From Akkermansiaceae bacterium (GTDB lineage Bacteria; Verrucomicrobiota; Verrucomicrobiia; Verrucomicrobiales; Akkermansiaceae), in NCBI GenBank assembly GCA_903908495.1, contig CAIVSK010000002.1, positions 1 to 64,000 on the forward strand: a stretch of 64,000 nt of DNA, read 5' to 3'. Below, piece after piece: positions 6,173 through 14,751 of this stretch. The notes below the pieces were generated by a model that saw only the letters and a list, made by a program, of their open reading frames with translations, was not told the DNA's origin and made no database searches. Numbering within the stretch: the stretch's first letter is position 1; each line of letters starts with the position of its first letter. The translations under genes were made by a program, and so were the position numbers.

Positions 6173-9097
6173 ATGGGCCCCTTTTCGTCACAACTCCGCC
6201 GCATCCGCGTCCTGCTCCGCTGCACCCGGGTCGTCGGCGCGGGCCTCGGACTCTTGGCGCTGGGTGCCTGCCTGTGGCTCGCCTTCGGTCTGGCCGATGG
6301 GGCGGCCGCCTTTGAAGCGCCCGCACGCGTCGCCATCACCACCACCCTCATCGCCATCTGCGCCGTCGCCGGGCTCGTCGCCCTCATCCGCTCGCTGCGC
6401 GTGCCGGCCCACACTGCCGCCGCCCGCGCCGACGCCGCCTTGGGCGACCCGCGCGCCTCCACCGCCGCCGCGCTTTCCCTCGCCAAGGGGGGCACGGGCA
6501 GCCCGCCCGTGCCCGGCAGTTCAACGCCTTCTGCAGGGAAAACAGGCGTCCCGCCTGTGATGGAAGACAGCGCGTCCCGCCTGTCTGCCCATGAAACGAC
6601 AGGCTGGAAGCCCGTCATCCAGGACAGGCAGGATGCCTATCCTCCCAACCCCTCCCCCCTCACCGAATATCTAACCACCCGCACGCTGACTGCCGCTGCC
6701 GCCGCCCTCGCCGCGCTGCCAGCCAACAAACTCATCCCGTGGCGGCCTCTCGGTCTTTGCCTGCTTGCGCTCACCGTTCCGCTGCTCACCATCGGCGGTC
6801 TGCGCCTCGCCCAACCGGCCGCTTTTGCCACCATCAGCGCACGCCTGCGCCACCCCGGTGCAGACATCCCGCCGTACAGCCGGCTCGTATTCATGCTCGA
6901 TCCGGCCACGCCGGCCACCGTCTATGGCGGCGAACTGCTCATCACGGCGGAAATCACTGGAGCCGCCCTGACCCAGCCCGTCGAGTGCCTCATCCGCCAA
7001 CCCGGCGGCGGCACCACCCTCCACCTCCAGGCGTTCCGCGAATCGCCCACCCGCTTCTCCCGCAAACTCGACGGCCTCACCGAGCCCATCGCCATCGCGT
7101 TCGCCTGCGGCAAGGCCCGCTCAACCTGGCACCCGGTGGAAATCCTGCTCGAACCGAACATCCTGAGCGGCCTGGTGCGCCTCACCCCGCCGCCCTACAC
7201 CGGCTTGGCCGCCACCGAGTTTCCGCTCGATACCAATGAGATCGCCGCCATCGAAGGGTCCAGCGTCACTCTGGAGCTTACCAGCAACCGCCCGCTCGGC
7301 TCCGCCACCCTCGTTTTCACCCCCGCCACCGTCCCCGGCACCACTCCCGTCCCCCAAGCCAACCCGGCCACCCTCCCGGCCGCCCACACCGCCGCCTTCA
7401 CTTGGATCGCCACCCAGTCCGGCCGCCTCTCCGCCACCCTCCGCGACCTCCGCGGCACGCCCAGCCCGCACCCGCTCGACCTCGCATTCCGCACCTTGCC
7501 AGACTTGCCGCCCAGCGTGGTGCTCACCTCGCCGCCGGCCATGATGTTGGCCACGCCCAAGTCGATCATCCCGGTCGTCGGCCGCGCACAGGACGACTTC
7601 GCCCTCTCCAAGGTCAACTTCGTGCGCACCCTGTCGGGCTTCCGCGACCGCGCCCGCGTCGTCGCCCCCGCCCTGCGCGATAAGTATTTTGATTTTTCCG
7701 ACAAGCTCGACCTTGCAGAACTCGGCCTCGACGCCGGCCAAACCATTGAATTGATGCTTGAGGCCTCCGACCACAACCCGTCGTTGCTCGGCCAAGGCAG
7801 CTCGGAAATTTCCCGCATCCAAATCATTTCGGAGGACCAGTATGCCCAATACGTCCGCGCCAAAACCACGATCAACCAATTTGCCAACCGTTTCCAAGCC
7901 GCCAAGGATGCCATCGACCATGCCCGCAAAGCCCTCGAGGATCTCAAACAGGCCAGCGCGGCCGGCGACCCCGCCGCCATCCAACAAGCCGCCGATGCCG
8001 CCCAAAAAGCCCACCAACAGGCGGCCGATCTGCTGGATAAAATCGCCAAGGATTTCCCAGCCTTCGAACTCGAAAAGCGCCTCCAGGACCTCGCCCAAAA
8101 ACAGGCCGACGACGTCCGCGAAAACATCAAACCCCTCGCGGACTTCGACCCGAAAGCCCCCAAGGCCGACCAGCAAGCCGCCATCGCCGAAATGCTCCAA
8201 CGCCTCGGCCGCCAGCAACCCCGGGCCGATCAACTCGGCGACGACGTCCACAAGGTCAACCAAGCCGCCACCCTCCTCGAAATGGCCGCCAAGTTCCGCC
8301 AAATCTATGAGTCCCAGGCGAACCTCGCCAAACGCTTCGGCACCATCGTCGAGGAACTCCGCCACGGCGATGACCAAAACCGCCGCCTCCTGCCATCCCT
8401 CGCCGATACCCAACAAAAAAACCGCGCCGCCCTCGACGCATTCAAAACCGAGCTGCGCCGCCGCGCCGAAGCCCTGCCCAAGGACGATCCCGACCTCACC
8501 CCGATGATCGATTCCGCCCTCAAATTCCTCGACGATCTGGCCCAGGCCGCCCCCGAAACCCTCATGGATGCCGCCGCCCAACACGGCAAAGCCGGCGAGG
8601 CCGCCGACGCCTTCGCCAATGCCGAGCGCGCCCGCGCCCTGCTCGAACGTCTCCTCTCCGAGCCCGAGCCGTTCCCCCAGGCAGCCAAGGGCCAAGCCCC
8701 GCAATTCGATATCCCGCGCCTCGATGTGAACAAAAACCTCCAACAACTCCTCGATGCATTGCTCGGCCAAAACCCAGGCCAGGGCCAGGGCGACCAACCC
8801 GGCGGCCAGGGCCAGGGCCCCGCCGGCATGGGCCTGGCCGGTGCCCCGGGCGGCGGATTCCCCATGAACCTCCCGGTCGTCGGCCCCGAGCGCCTCCAAT
8901 TCGACGACCCCGCCAGCGCCGCCGGCGGCGGCCGCAACGGCGACGGCAAAACCCCGCCCGTCCGCCCGCTGCCCGCCACCGCCGAAAACGGCACCTTCAA
9001 GCCCACCGAGACCCGCCAGGGCCAGTCCTCCACCACCACCCCCGATGCCATCCCCGAACCGTATCGCGAAGCCGTGAAACGCTTTCTGACTCCATGA
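6173..9097 (+). CDS. DUF4175-like membrane and coiled-coil protein
   Basis: This 974-residue protein has two N-terminal membrane segments, a third near residue 190-210, a beta-rich periplasmic part, then a long alpha-helical coiled-coil part (about 560-850). A Gly/Gln-rich linker at about 866-898 and a disordered tail end it. It resembles the DUF4175-type proteins that accompany MoxR/VWA operons. Its first half matches the layout of the 565-residue protein at 24238-25935. Its second half resembles the separate coiled-coil protein at 22359-24215, so here the two appear fused. About 55 residues near 104-161 are the translation of a cluster of palindromic repeats and are absent from the paralogue. 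Its stop overlaps the start of the next gene by 4 bp. Confidence 0.82.
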   Translation: MGPFSSQLRRIRVLLRCTRVVGAGLGLLALGACLWLAFGLADGAAAFEAPARVAITTTLIAICAVAGLVALIRSLRVPAHTAAARADAALGDPRASTAAALSLAKGGTGSPPVPGSSTPSAGKTGVPPVMEDSASRLSAHETTGWKPVIQDRQDAYPPNPSPLTEYLTTRTLTAAAAALAALPANKLIPWRPLGLCLLALTVPLLTIGGLRLAQPAAFATISARLRHPGADIPPYSRLVFMLDPATPATVYGGELLITAEITGAALTQPVECLIRQPGGGTTLHLQAFRESPTRFSRKLDGLTEPIAIAFACGKARSTWHPVEILLEPNILSGLVRLTPPPYTGLAATEFPLDTNEIAAIEGSSVTLELTSNRPLGSATLVFTPATVPGTTPVPQANPATLPAAHTAAFTWIATQSGRLSATLRDLRGTPSPHPLDLAFRTLPDLPPSVVLTSPPAMMLATPKSIIPVVGRAQDDFALSKVNFVRTLSGFRDRARVVAPALRDKYFDFSDKLDLAELGLDAGQTIELMLEASDHNPSLLGQGSSEISRIQIISEDQYAQYVRAKTTINQFANRFQAAKDAIDHARKALEDLKQASAAGDPAAIQQAADAAQKAHQQAADLLDKIAKDFPAFELEKRLQDLAQKQADDVRENIKPLADFDPKAPKADQQAAIAEMLQRLGRQQPRADQLGDDVHKVNQAATLLEMAAKFRQIYESQANLAKRFGTIVEELRHGDDQNRRLLPSLADTQQKNRAALDAFKTELRRRAEALPKDDPDLTPMIDSALKFLDDLAQAAPETLMDAAAQHGKAGEAADAFANAERARALLERLLSEPEPFPQAAKGQAPQFDIPRLDVNKNLQQLLDALLGQNPGQGQGDQPGGQGQGPAGMGLAGAPGGGFPMNLPVVGPERLQFDDPASAAGGGRNGDGKTPPVRPLPATAENGTFKPTETRQGQSSTTTPDAIPEPYREAVKRFLTP
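6492..6654. repeat. cluster of palindromic repeats translated within a gene
   Basis: The cluster contains several short inverted repeats: GCACGGGC/GCCCGTGC at 6492-6512, ACAGGCG/CGCCTGT with centre TCC at 6542-6558, and a block with GACAGGCTGGAAGCCCGTC at about 6598-6616. The same words recur in intergenic DNA at 47678-47694, 47961-48006 and, more loosely, 62302-62350. The reading frame stays open through all of it. Confidence 0.8.
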
Positions 9098-9729
9098 AAT
9101 ACTTAACCATTATCTTCGCCCTCACCGCCCCGCTGCTCGCGAAGGAAGGTGCCGTCGAATGCGGCAACCTCATCTATGCCGGCACCAAGACGTCCAAGTG
9201 CTTCAGCGATGAATTCCTAACAACCGTGCAGCAGAAAACCTCGATCGCCACCGAGCGCCGCTTCAAGGCGGTCAAACTCGCCGATGACGAACTTTTCAAA
9301 ATCCCCTTCGTCATCATGACCGGCGAGAGCGACTTCAACCTCACCGCCAAAGAGCGCGAAAACCTCAAAAAGTACCTCGAAAACGGCGGTTTTCTGCTAG
9401 CCTCGGCGTCCTGTTCCAACGAGGCCTGGAGCAAGTCGTTCGAGCGCGAGCTCAAGGCGATTTTCGGCAACGACTGTCTCAAGGACATCCCGCTGAGCCA
9501 TGACATCTTCCGCACCGTCTTCACCGTCAAGGACCTCAAGCTATCCCACTCCGGCCCCGAAACCCTGCTCAAGGGATTCACCCGCAACGGCAAAATCGTC
9601 GTCGTCTATTCCGCCGAAGGCCTCAACGATAGCTCCCATGCCGAAGGCTGCTGCTGCTGTGGCGGCAACGAAATCCAAAACTCCATGGAAATCAACGCCA
9701 ATATCCTCGCCTACGCACTGCTTCACTGA
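9094..9729 (+). CDS. DUF4159 domain protein, secreted
   Basis: This 211-residue protein starts with a short signal peptide (MKYLTIIFALTAPLLAKE) and is followed by a DUF4159 domain (GATase-like fold, with the stretch from about LIYAG to the LENGGFLLASASCSN block). DUF4159 proteins are frequent partners of MoxR/DUF58/VWA operons; their activity is not established. Near the C-terminus there is a run of four cysteines (residues 186-189, EGCCCCGGNE), encoded by a CTG/GCT triplet repeat. This is unusual and may bind metal or take part in disulfide exchange. Translation is probably coupled to the preceding gene through the ATGA overlap. Confidence 0.85.
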   Translation: MKYLTIIFALTAPLLAKEGAVECGNLIYAGTKTSKCFSDEFLTTVQQKTSIATERRFKAVKLADDELFKIPFVIMTGESDFNLTAKERENLKKYLENGGFLLASASCSNEAWSKSFERELKAIFGNDCLKDIPLSHDIFRTVFTVKDLKLSHSGPETLLKGFTRNGKIVVVYSAEGLNDSSHAEGCCCCGGNEIQNSMEINANILAYALLH

Positions 9730-9747
9730 AGACGGAAGACGAAGAGG

Positions 9748-9768
9748 TTATTAGTTATTAGTTATTAG
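9748..9768. repeat. three TTATTAG heptads
   Basis: Three perfect 7-bp copies lie in the spacer after the DUF4159 gene. Downstream, the word AATCTTCCTGC occurs twice (about 9784-9808), and related words occur at 3064-3090. Confidence 0.85.
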
Positions 9769-9810
9769 TCGCCGCCCACAAGAATCTTCCTGCCCTCAAT
9801 CTTCCTGCTC

Positions 9811-12800
9811 ATGAGCCTTATCCATTCCATCCCCCTGCGCCTGAGACTCAGGCCCAGGCATCCTGGCTGCGGCGGCGATGGAATGATCTCACACGCAGCT
9901 TGGCGGCGGGCAAGTTGCCCGCGCCACAGTGGACCGCGCATCCTGCCCGGATCCATATCGGCGCGCTCGGTGACCCCGGACAAGACATTTTCCCAGCGGG
10001 GGGCAGGACTCGTGCTCCTCGTCATTTCAGCATTTCAGGTTTTCTGTGTTGCAGCATTTCTATCCGCTCAAGACGCCGTACCGGACGATCCAACTCCTGC
10101 TGCCACTGCCCCCACGCCGGCCGACGAGGCGTTCGAGCGCTTCCGCCACGGCACCCTCGACGTCCCGACCTTGGCCGAGGTGTTGCCACAGCTATCCAAC
10201 AAAGACCGCCGGCCGATCATCCGCGCCACCCTGCTGGACGCCAAAGCCCCACCCCGCGCCGACCTCGTCGCCCTCCTCGACCATCCCACCCTCGCCGTGC
10301 GCCTCGGCGCATTGGAACTCCTCGAGGAACTCGCCGGCGGCGACCTGTCGTACAACCCGTGGACCCCCGCCGGGTCGCCTGAAAACGCCGCCGCACTCGC
10401 CCGTTGGCACGCCTGGGCCGGGGCCACCGCCGACGCCCGCCGCGCCGGCAGCTTGTTTTCCGACGAGCAACGCCGCGGCTACCTGCGCGATTTGCTCGGC
10501 GACGATAGCGACAAAGCCACCCGCGCCCGTCACATGTTGGAAGCGGAGGGCCTCGCCGCCGTCGGATTCCTCGAGGCCTTTCTCAACGCCACTCCCACCC
10601 TGCCCGTTGGCAGCCGGGCCCGCATCCGCGAGGCCCAGTACCAAATCACCCTCGCCCGCCAACTCGGCGACCAAGCCGCCGATACCGCCCGCCAGCTCGC
10701 CTTTGGCAGCCGCGACCAATTGCTCTCGTCCCTCACCACGGTGCGCAGCGCCGGCAGTCTTGCACTGCCGATTCTGCGCGACTTCATCACCCATTCCGAC
10801 CCCTTGGTTCGCGAATCCGCCATCGATGCCTTGCTCGTCTGCGGCGGCGAACCGGCCGTGGCCATCCTCGCCCCGCTGCTGGCCCAGGAGCCCGACGTCA
10901 ACGTCATCCACGGTGCCCTGCGCCGCCTCAAGGACATTCCCGGCCCGGAATCCGAGAAACTCGTCGAATCCTTCCTCACCCACCCCGACGAGGACCTGCT
11001 CGTCTCCGCCATCCAAACCAGCCTCACCCTCAGCGGCGACAACAAACGCTACTCATCCGGCCCCAAGAAAAGCGCCGCCACCGCCGACGACGCGATTGTC
11101 CACGCCCTATCCGATACGCGGTGGCGGGTGCGTGCCTCCGCCCTCGAATACGTCACCAAACGCAAGCTCGCCAAAGCCAAGGATGCCTGCCTCGCCCTGC
11201 TCGAGGACCCGGACGAATTCGTCCGCTTTGCCGCCATCAATGCCATCGTCGCACTTGGTGCCAAGGATGCCCTGCCAAAACTCAAGGCGATGTTTCTGGC
11301 CAACCCCGCCATGGCCGGCCCCGTCCTCGAAGGCTACGGTGCCATGAAACAATCCCTCGACCCCGAAATCCTCGCCAAACTCGACGCCGCTCCGCCCGAT
11401 GCCCGCCTCGCCGCCTTGCGCGCCGGCGGATCTGGCAAGTCCCTCACTTCCCTCGCCCTCCGCTTCGCCACCGACGACAACCTCGACGTCGCCTGCGCCG
11501 CCCTCCGCATGCTCGCCGCCGATGACGAGGCGCTCAAAAGCAACAAGGCCGCCAGTGTCATTGTGGCCGCCCTCCGCTCCAACAGCCAGGAAAAGACCAC
11601 CGCCATTCTCGAGCGCCTCGATCTGCCCGCGTCGAGTTCCCGGCGCACCGATCCGCAGTTGCTCGAGGCACTCACCGCCGCCAGAGACCAGGGCGAACCC
11701 ACCGCCCTCGACCCGCTTTACGATGCATTCCTCCTGCCAGGCAAGGACACCAAGGCGGCACCCGCCGAGCGGGACGTCCCCGCCCTTGCCGCCGCCCAAG
11801 CCGAACTTCTCCGCGAAATCGCCAAGCGCTGCACCCCGGAAACCCCGCCGGGCCTGCGCATCAACGCCGCCATCAACCTCGCCAAAGTCGGCAACAGCGA
11901 TGGCTATGCCGCATTGATCCGCGACCTGTCCAGCCAGACGACTGCACAAAAAATCGCCATTTGCAGCCACCTCAACAACCCGTCCACCCGCGAAGCCATT
12001 CCGCTGCTCACCACATTGTTGCGCGATCCGGTCCCTGAGGTGCGCAGTGCCGCGGCCGAATGCGCCATGTCCAACGAAAAGGCCAAGGCCCTCATCAACC
12101 TGGTGCTCGAGGAATTGACCCGTCCGGGGAGCCTGCTGCAACCCCACGAGGCGTATGGCTACCGCTTTGAATACGCCACGCGCGAAAACAGCGCCATCTT
12201 CCGCCCCTGGTGCCTGACCCTCCTGCAAGCTCGCGACGCCTCCACCCCCCTGCGCATTCTCGCCACCATCGCCAGCCGCCACTTCACCACCACCAAAATC
12301 ACCGACGCGCTCAGGCAACACACCACGGCCAAGGACCCGAACCTGCGGCGCGCAGCCTGGCAGGCGTTGCTCACCACCCGCCCCGCCGAACTCGGCCCCA
12401 ATGCCGAGGCCATCGCCAAGGATCCGGAGGCCTTCGTCCGCGCCGTGCTGCCGGACCGCGCCAGCAAATCCGAAAACAACTGGACCCACCGCTTTTCCGA
12501 CAGCCTGCTCACCCGCGACGATTATTCGAACTACAACGAGAAAAAACCGCGTCTGGACGCGCCGGTCCGCGCCATCCTGCAACGCCTCGCCGAGCGCGAC
12601 CCGTCTCCACTCCTGCGCTTCGAAGCCGGCTTCGCCCTCATCGCCCAGGGCGTGCCAATCGATCTCGATGCCTTTGTGGCGCTGCTGCCCCGCCTCTCCA
12701 AGGAAACCAACGCGGTCTATCGAATCACCGAGTGGCTCGGCGAAAATGCCGCCCGCGCCACCCCGGCACTGCGGCCGCTGCTCGCCGTGGTCAACCCGTC

Positions 12801-14052
12801 CACCATCCAGCCCGACAAACTCAAACTCCTCAACGCCCGCATCAATCCGGTCCAAACCAAGGGCTTTGCCACCTTCGCCTCGCTGGCGGAGTCCGCCGCC
12901 AAACCCACCGCCAAGGACGCCCCGGTGCTAACCGACGCGCCCGCCGCAGCCCCCCCGCCAACGCGCGCCTCGCTCGACGTCGTGTTCTTCTACAAACCCG
13001 GCTGCCCGGAATGCATCAAAACCAAACAATTTATCACTTTGCTCCAAAAAGACTTTCCACTCGTTAAAGTCACTGAATTCAACATCCTGGAAGCCTCGGG
13101 CATCATCCTCAACCAGGCGCTCTGCGGCCGCTTCACCGTCCCCTCAATCAAACACTCGCTCACCCCGGCCGTCTTCACCCAGGCCGGCTTCCTCATCGGC
13201 ACCGATATCGCCCCCGCCTCCCTCGGCAAACTCTTCACCCAAACCATGGCCGAAGCGCCGGACAACTCCTGGCGCCAACTCGACGAACCCGAGCAACTCG
13301 CCGCCGCCAAGGAAGTGGACCGCCGCTACCGGGAAATCACCCTGCCCATCGTGCTCGGCGGTGGCTTGTTAGACGGCATCAACCCCTGCGCCTTTGCCAC
13401 CATCATCTTCTTCCTGTCCTACCTGCAAATCGCCCGCCGCTCGCCGCGCGAAATGCTCATGGTCGGCGCCGCCTTCATCAGCGCCGTGTTCATCGCCTAC
13501 CTCGCCGCCGGCCTGGTCCTCTACGCAATGTTGGATCAACTCAACAACCGCTTCGCCGGCATCCAGTTCTGGCTCAACCTGTGCTTCGGCCTGCTCGCCT
13601 TGCTCGCCGCCTGGCTGTCGTTGCGCGACGCCCTGCGCGCCCGCGCCGGCCGCCTCGACGAGATGAGCCTGCAACTGCCCGGCTTCCTCAAGTCCCATAT
13701 CCGCGGCGTCATCCGCAGCGGCGCCCGCGCCCGCAACTTCGTCATCGCCGCCTTTGTCTCCGGGCTGGTCGTCTCGCTATTGGAACTCGCCTGCACCGGC
13801 CAGGTCTATGCCCCCATCATCTATCAAATACAGAAGGGCAGGCTCGATGCCGTGCTGTGGCTGGTCATCTATAACCTCGCCTTCATCGCCCCACTGATCG
13901 TCATCTTCCTGCTAGCCTACGGCGGCCTGCGCAGCGAGACGCTCATCGCCTTGCAGAAAAGGCACACCTTCGCCGTCAAGCTCGGCCTCGCCTTGCTGTT
14001 CCTCTTCCTCGCGCTGTTCATCTTCTTCGGCAGCAACCTCTTACCGCATTGA
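9811..14052 (+). CDS. HEAT-repeat / thioredoxin-like / CcdA-like fusion protein
   Basis: This very large protein (up to 1413 residues) begins with a hydrophobic signal segment (LVLLVISAFQVFCVAAFLSA). About 950 residues of HEAT/armadillo-type helical repeats follow, then a thioredoxin-like domain with a CPEC motif near residue 1065. At the C-terminus is a polytopic membrane domain with the signature LLDGINPCAFATIIFFLSYL and the later ELACTGQVYAPIIY. These two cysteines are the pair expected for the electron-transferring DsbD/CcdA family. The protein therefore probably moves reducing equivalents from the cytoplasm to the periplasm, onto its own thioredoxin domain or a client held by the HEAT array. 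The start is uncertain: residues 1-60 look like translated repeat DNA (a palindrome lies at 9906-9922), and GTG codons at 9970 or 10012 would give a more normal signal peptide. Confidence 0.85.
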   Translation: MSLIHSIPLRLRLRPRHPGCGGDGMISHAAWRRASCPRHSGPRILPGSISARSVTPDKTFSQRGAGLVLLVISAFQVFCVAAFLSAQDAVPDDPTPAATAPTPADEAFERFRHGTLDVPTLAEVLPQLSNKDRRPIIRATLLDAKAPPRADLVALLDHPTLAVRLGALELLEELAGGDLSYNPWTPAGSPENAAALARWHAWAGATADARRAGSLFSDEQRRGYLRDLLGDDSDKATRARHMLEAEGLAAVGFLEAFLNATPTLPVGSRARIREAQYQITLARQLGDQAADTARQLAFGSRDQLLSSLTTVRSAGSLALPILRDFITHSDPLVRESAIDALLVCGGEPAVAILAPLLAQEPDVNVIHGALRRLKDIPGPESEKLVESFLTHPDEDLLVSAIQTSLTLSGDNKRYSSGPKKSAATADDAIVHALSDTRWRVRASALEYVTKRKLAKAKDACLALLEDPDEFVRFAAINAIVALGAKDALPKLKAMFLANPAMAGPVLEGYGAMKQSLDPEILAKLDAAPPDARLAALRAGGSGKSLTSLALRFATDDNLDVACAALRMLAADDEALKSNKAASVIVAALRSNSQEKTTAILERLDLPASSSRRTDPQLLEALTAARDQGEPTALDPLYDAFLLPGKDTKAAPAERDVPALAAAQAELLREIAKRCTPETPPGLRINAAINLAKVGNSDGYAALIRDLSSQTTAQKIAICSHLNNPSTREAIPLLTTLLRDPVPEVRSAAAECAMSNEKAKALINLVLEELTRPGSLLQPHEAYGYRFEYATRENSAIFRPWCLTLLQARDASTPLRILATIASRHFTTTKITDALRQHTTAKDPNLRRAAWQALLTTRPAELGPNAEAIAKDPEAFVRAVLPDRASKSENNWTHRFSDSLLTRDDYSNYNEKKPRLDAPVRAILQRLAERDPSPLLRFEAGFALIAQGVPIDLDAFVALLPRLSKETNAVYRITEWLGENAARATPALRPLLAVVNPSTIQPDKLKLLNARINPVQTKGFATFASLAESAAKPTAKDAPVLTDAPAAAPPPTRASLDVVFFYKPGCPECIKTKQFITLLQKDFPLVKVTEFNILEASGIILNQALCGRFTVPSIKHSLTPAVFTQAGFLIGTDIAPASLGKLFTQTMAEAPDNSWRQLDEPEQLAAAKEVDRRYREITLPIVLGGGLLDGINPCAFATIIFFLSYLQIARRSPREMLMVGAAFISAVFIAYLAAGLVLYAMLDQLNNRFAGIQFWLNLCFGLLALLAAWLSLRDALRARAGRLDEMSLQLPGFLKSHIRGVIRSGARARNFVIAAFVSGLVVSLLELACTGQVYAPIIYQIQKGRLDAVLWLVIYNLAFIAPLIVIFLLAYGGLRSETLIALQKRHTFAVKLGLALLFLFLALFIFFGSNLLPH

Positions 14053-14070
14053 GATGAAACGTGCGGGGTT

Positions 14071-14406
14071 TTGATGAACTTTTTGAGTGGTTCGATGCGG
14101 CTGCGCATCGTTCTGGTGCACCAGTTCTTCAAGGATTACATGCGCTGGACCGATCAGACGGCTGTGGTGGTTGCATCCAATCCCGGCAACCAACCCGCGA
14201 ACATCACTCTTCTGATCGATCCGGCCGTCTGCGGATGGAATACCCGCGAACTTCACGTCACCGATCTTTGGGGCGGCACGGGAAAACGCGCACTGTCCGT
14301 GGACTCGAGTGGCAAAGTCAGTTTGACCGTAACCATCGCGCCGGACAAAACACCAGGCGGTGGTCTGGCGGTATTCCTTATCCGACCGGTTGCCTACGAA
14401 CGATAA
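14071..14406 (+). pseudogene. C-terminal remnant of a secreted glycan-active enzyme
   Basis: The 111-codon frame has the look of the C-terminal beta-sandwich of a glycoside hydrolase (VVVASNPGNQPANITLLID, then VTDLWGG and a GGLAVFLI end), preceded by a catalytic-domain-like scrap (FKDYMRWTDQ). No catalytic part is present upstream, so it is interpreted as a leftover of a larger gene. Assignment to a GH family is not possible from this stretch. Confidence 0.4.
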
Positions 14407-14751
14407 TTGAAATCATGTTCCGTGCCTTCCCGAACCCGCAACGCCTCTGCAAACACACGACTGTTTCCATCCGCAGATTACGAACCCATCCGGGGCGGCG
14501 CGTCACGAACAACACGATCGGAAGAACACGATCAGCCCACATGGAACCCGGGGCGAGACGTGGCTCGGCCGGGCCGGGCCGCAGCCGCTTGCCTTCCCAC
14601 ACTGGGTCGGCATGGGCACCCCCTACGTGCGGCGAGCCCCGGAGCAGTCGGAGTGGCTGGCCATGGTTGAGCGCAACGCCCCCCCCGGCGACGCCGGTTC
14701 GGGTGCTAAGGGGTTGACGCAGCACGCCCGCCCGCCTAGGGTCGACGTCCA
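14407..14751. other. non-coding stretch, nothing recognised
   Basis: No convincing frame, repeat or RNA gene is visible between the remnant and rsgA. Presumably the rsgA promoter lies here. Confidence 0.4.

Noticed and set aside
7121-8899. A long open frame of nearly 600 codons on the - strand inside the DUF4175-like gene
   Set aside because: It mirrors the codon bias of the + strand gene in GC-rich DNA, is Gly/Glu-monotonous, and has no domain; the + strand protein has membrane and coiled-coil structure.
14407-14751. Several short frames between the enzyme remnant and rsgA
   Set aside because: All are Arg/Pro-rich, overlap one another and have no domain or start signal.
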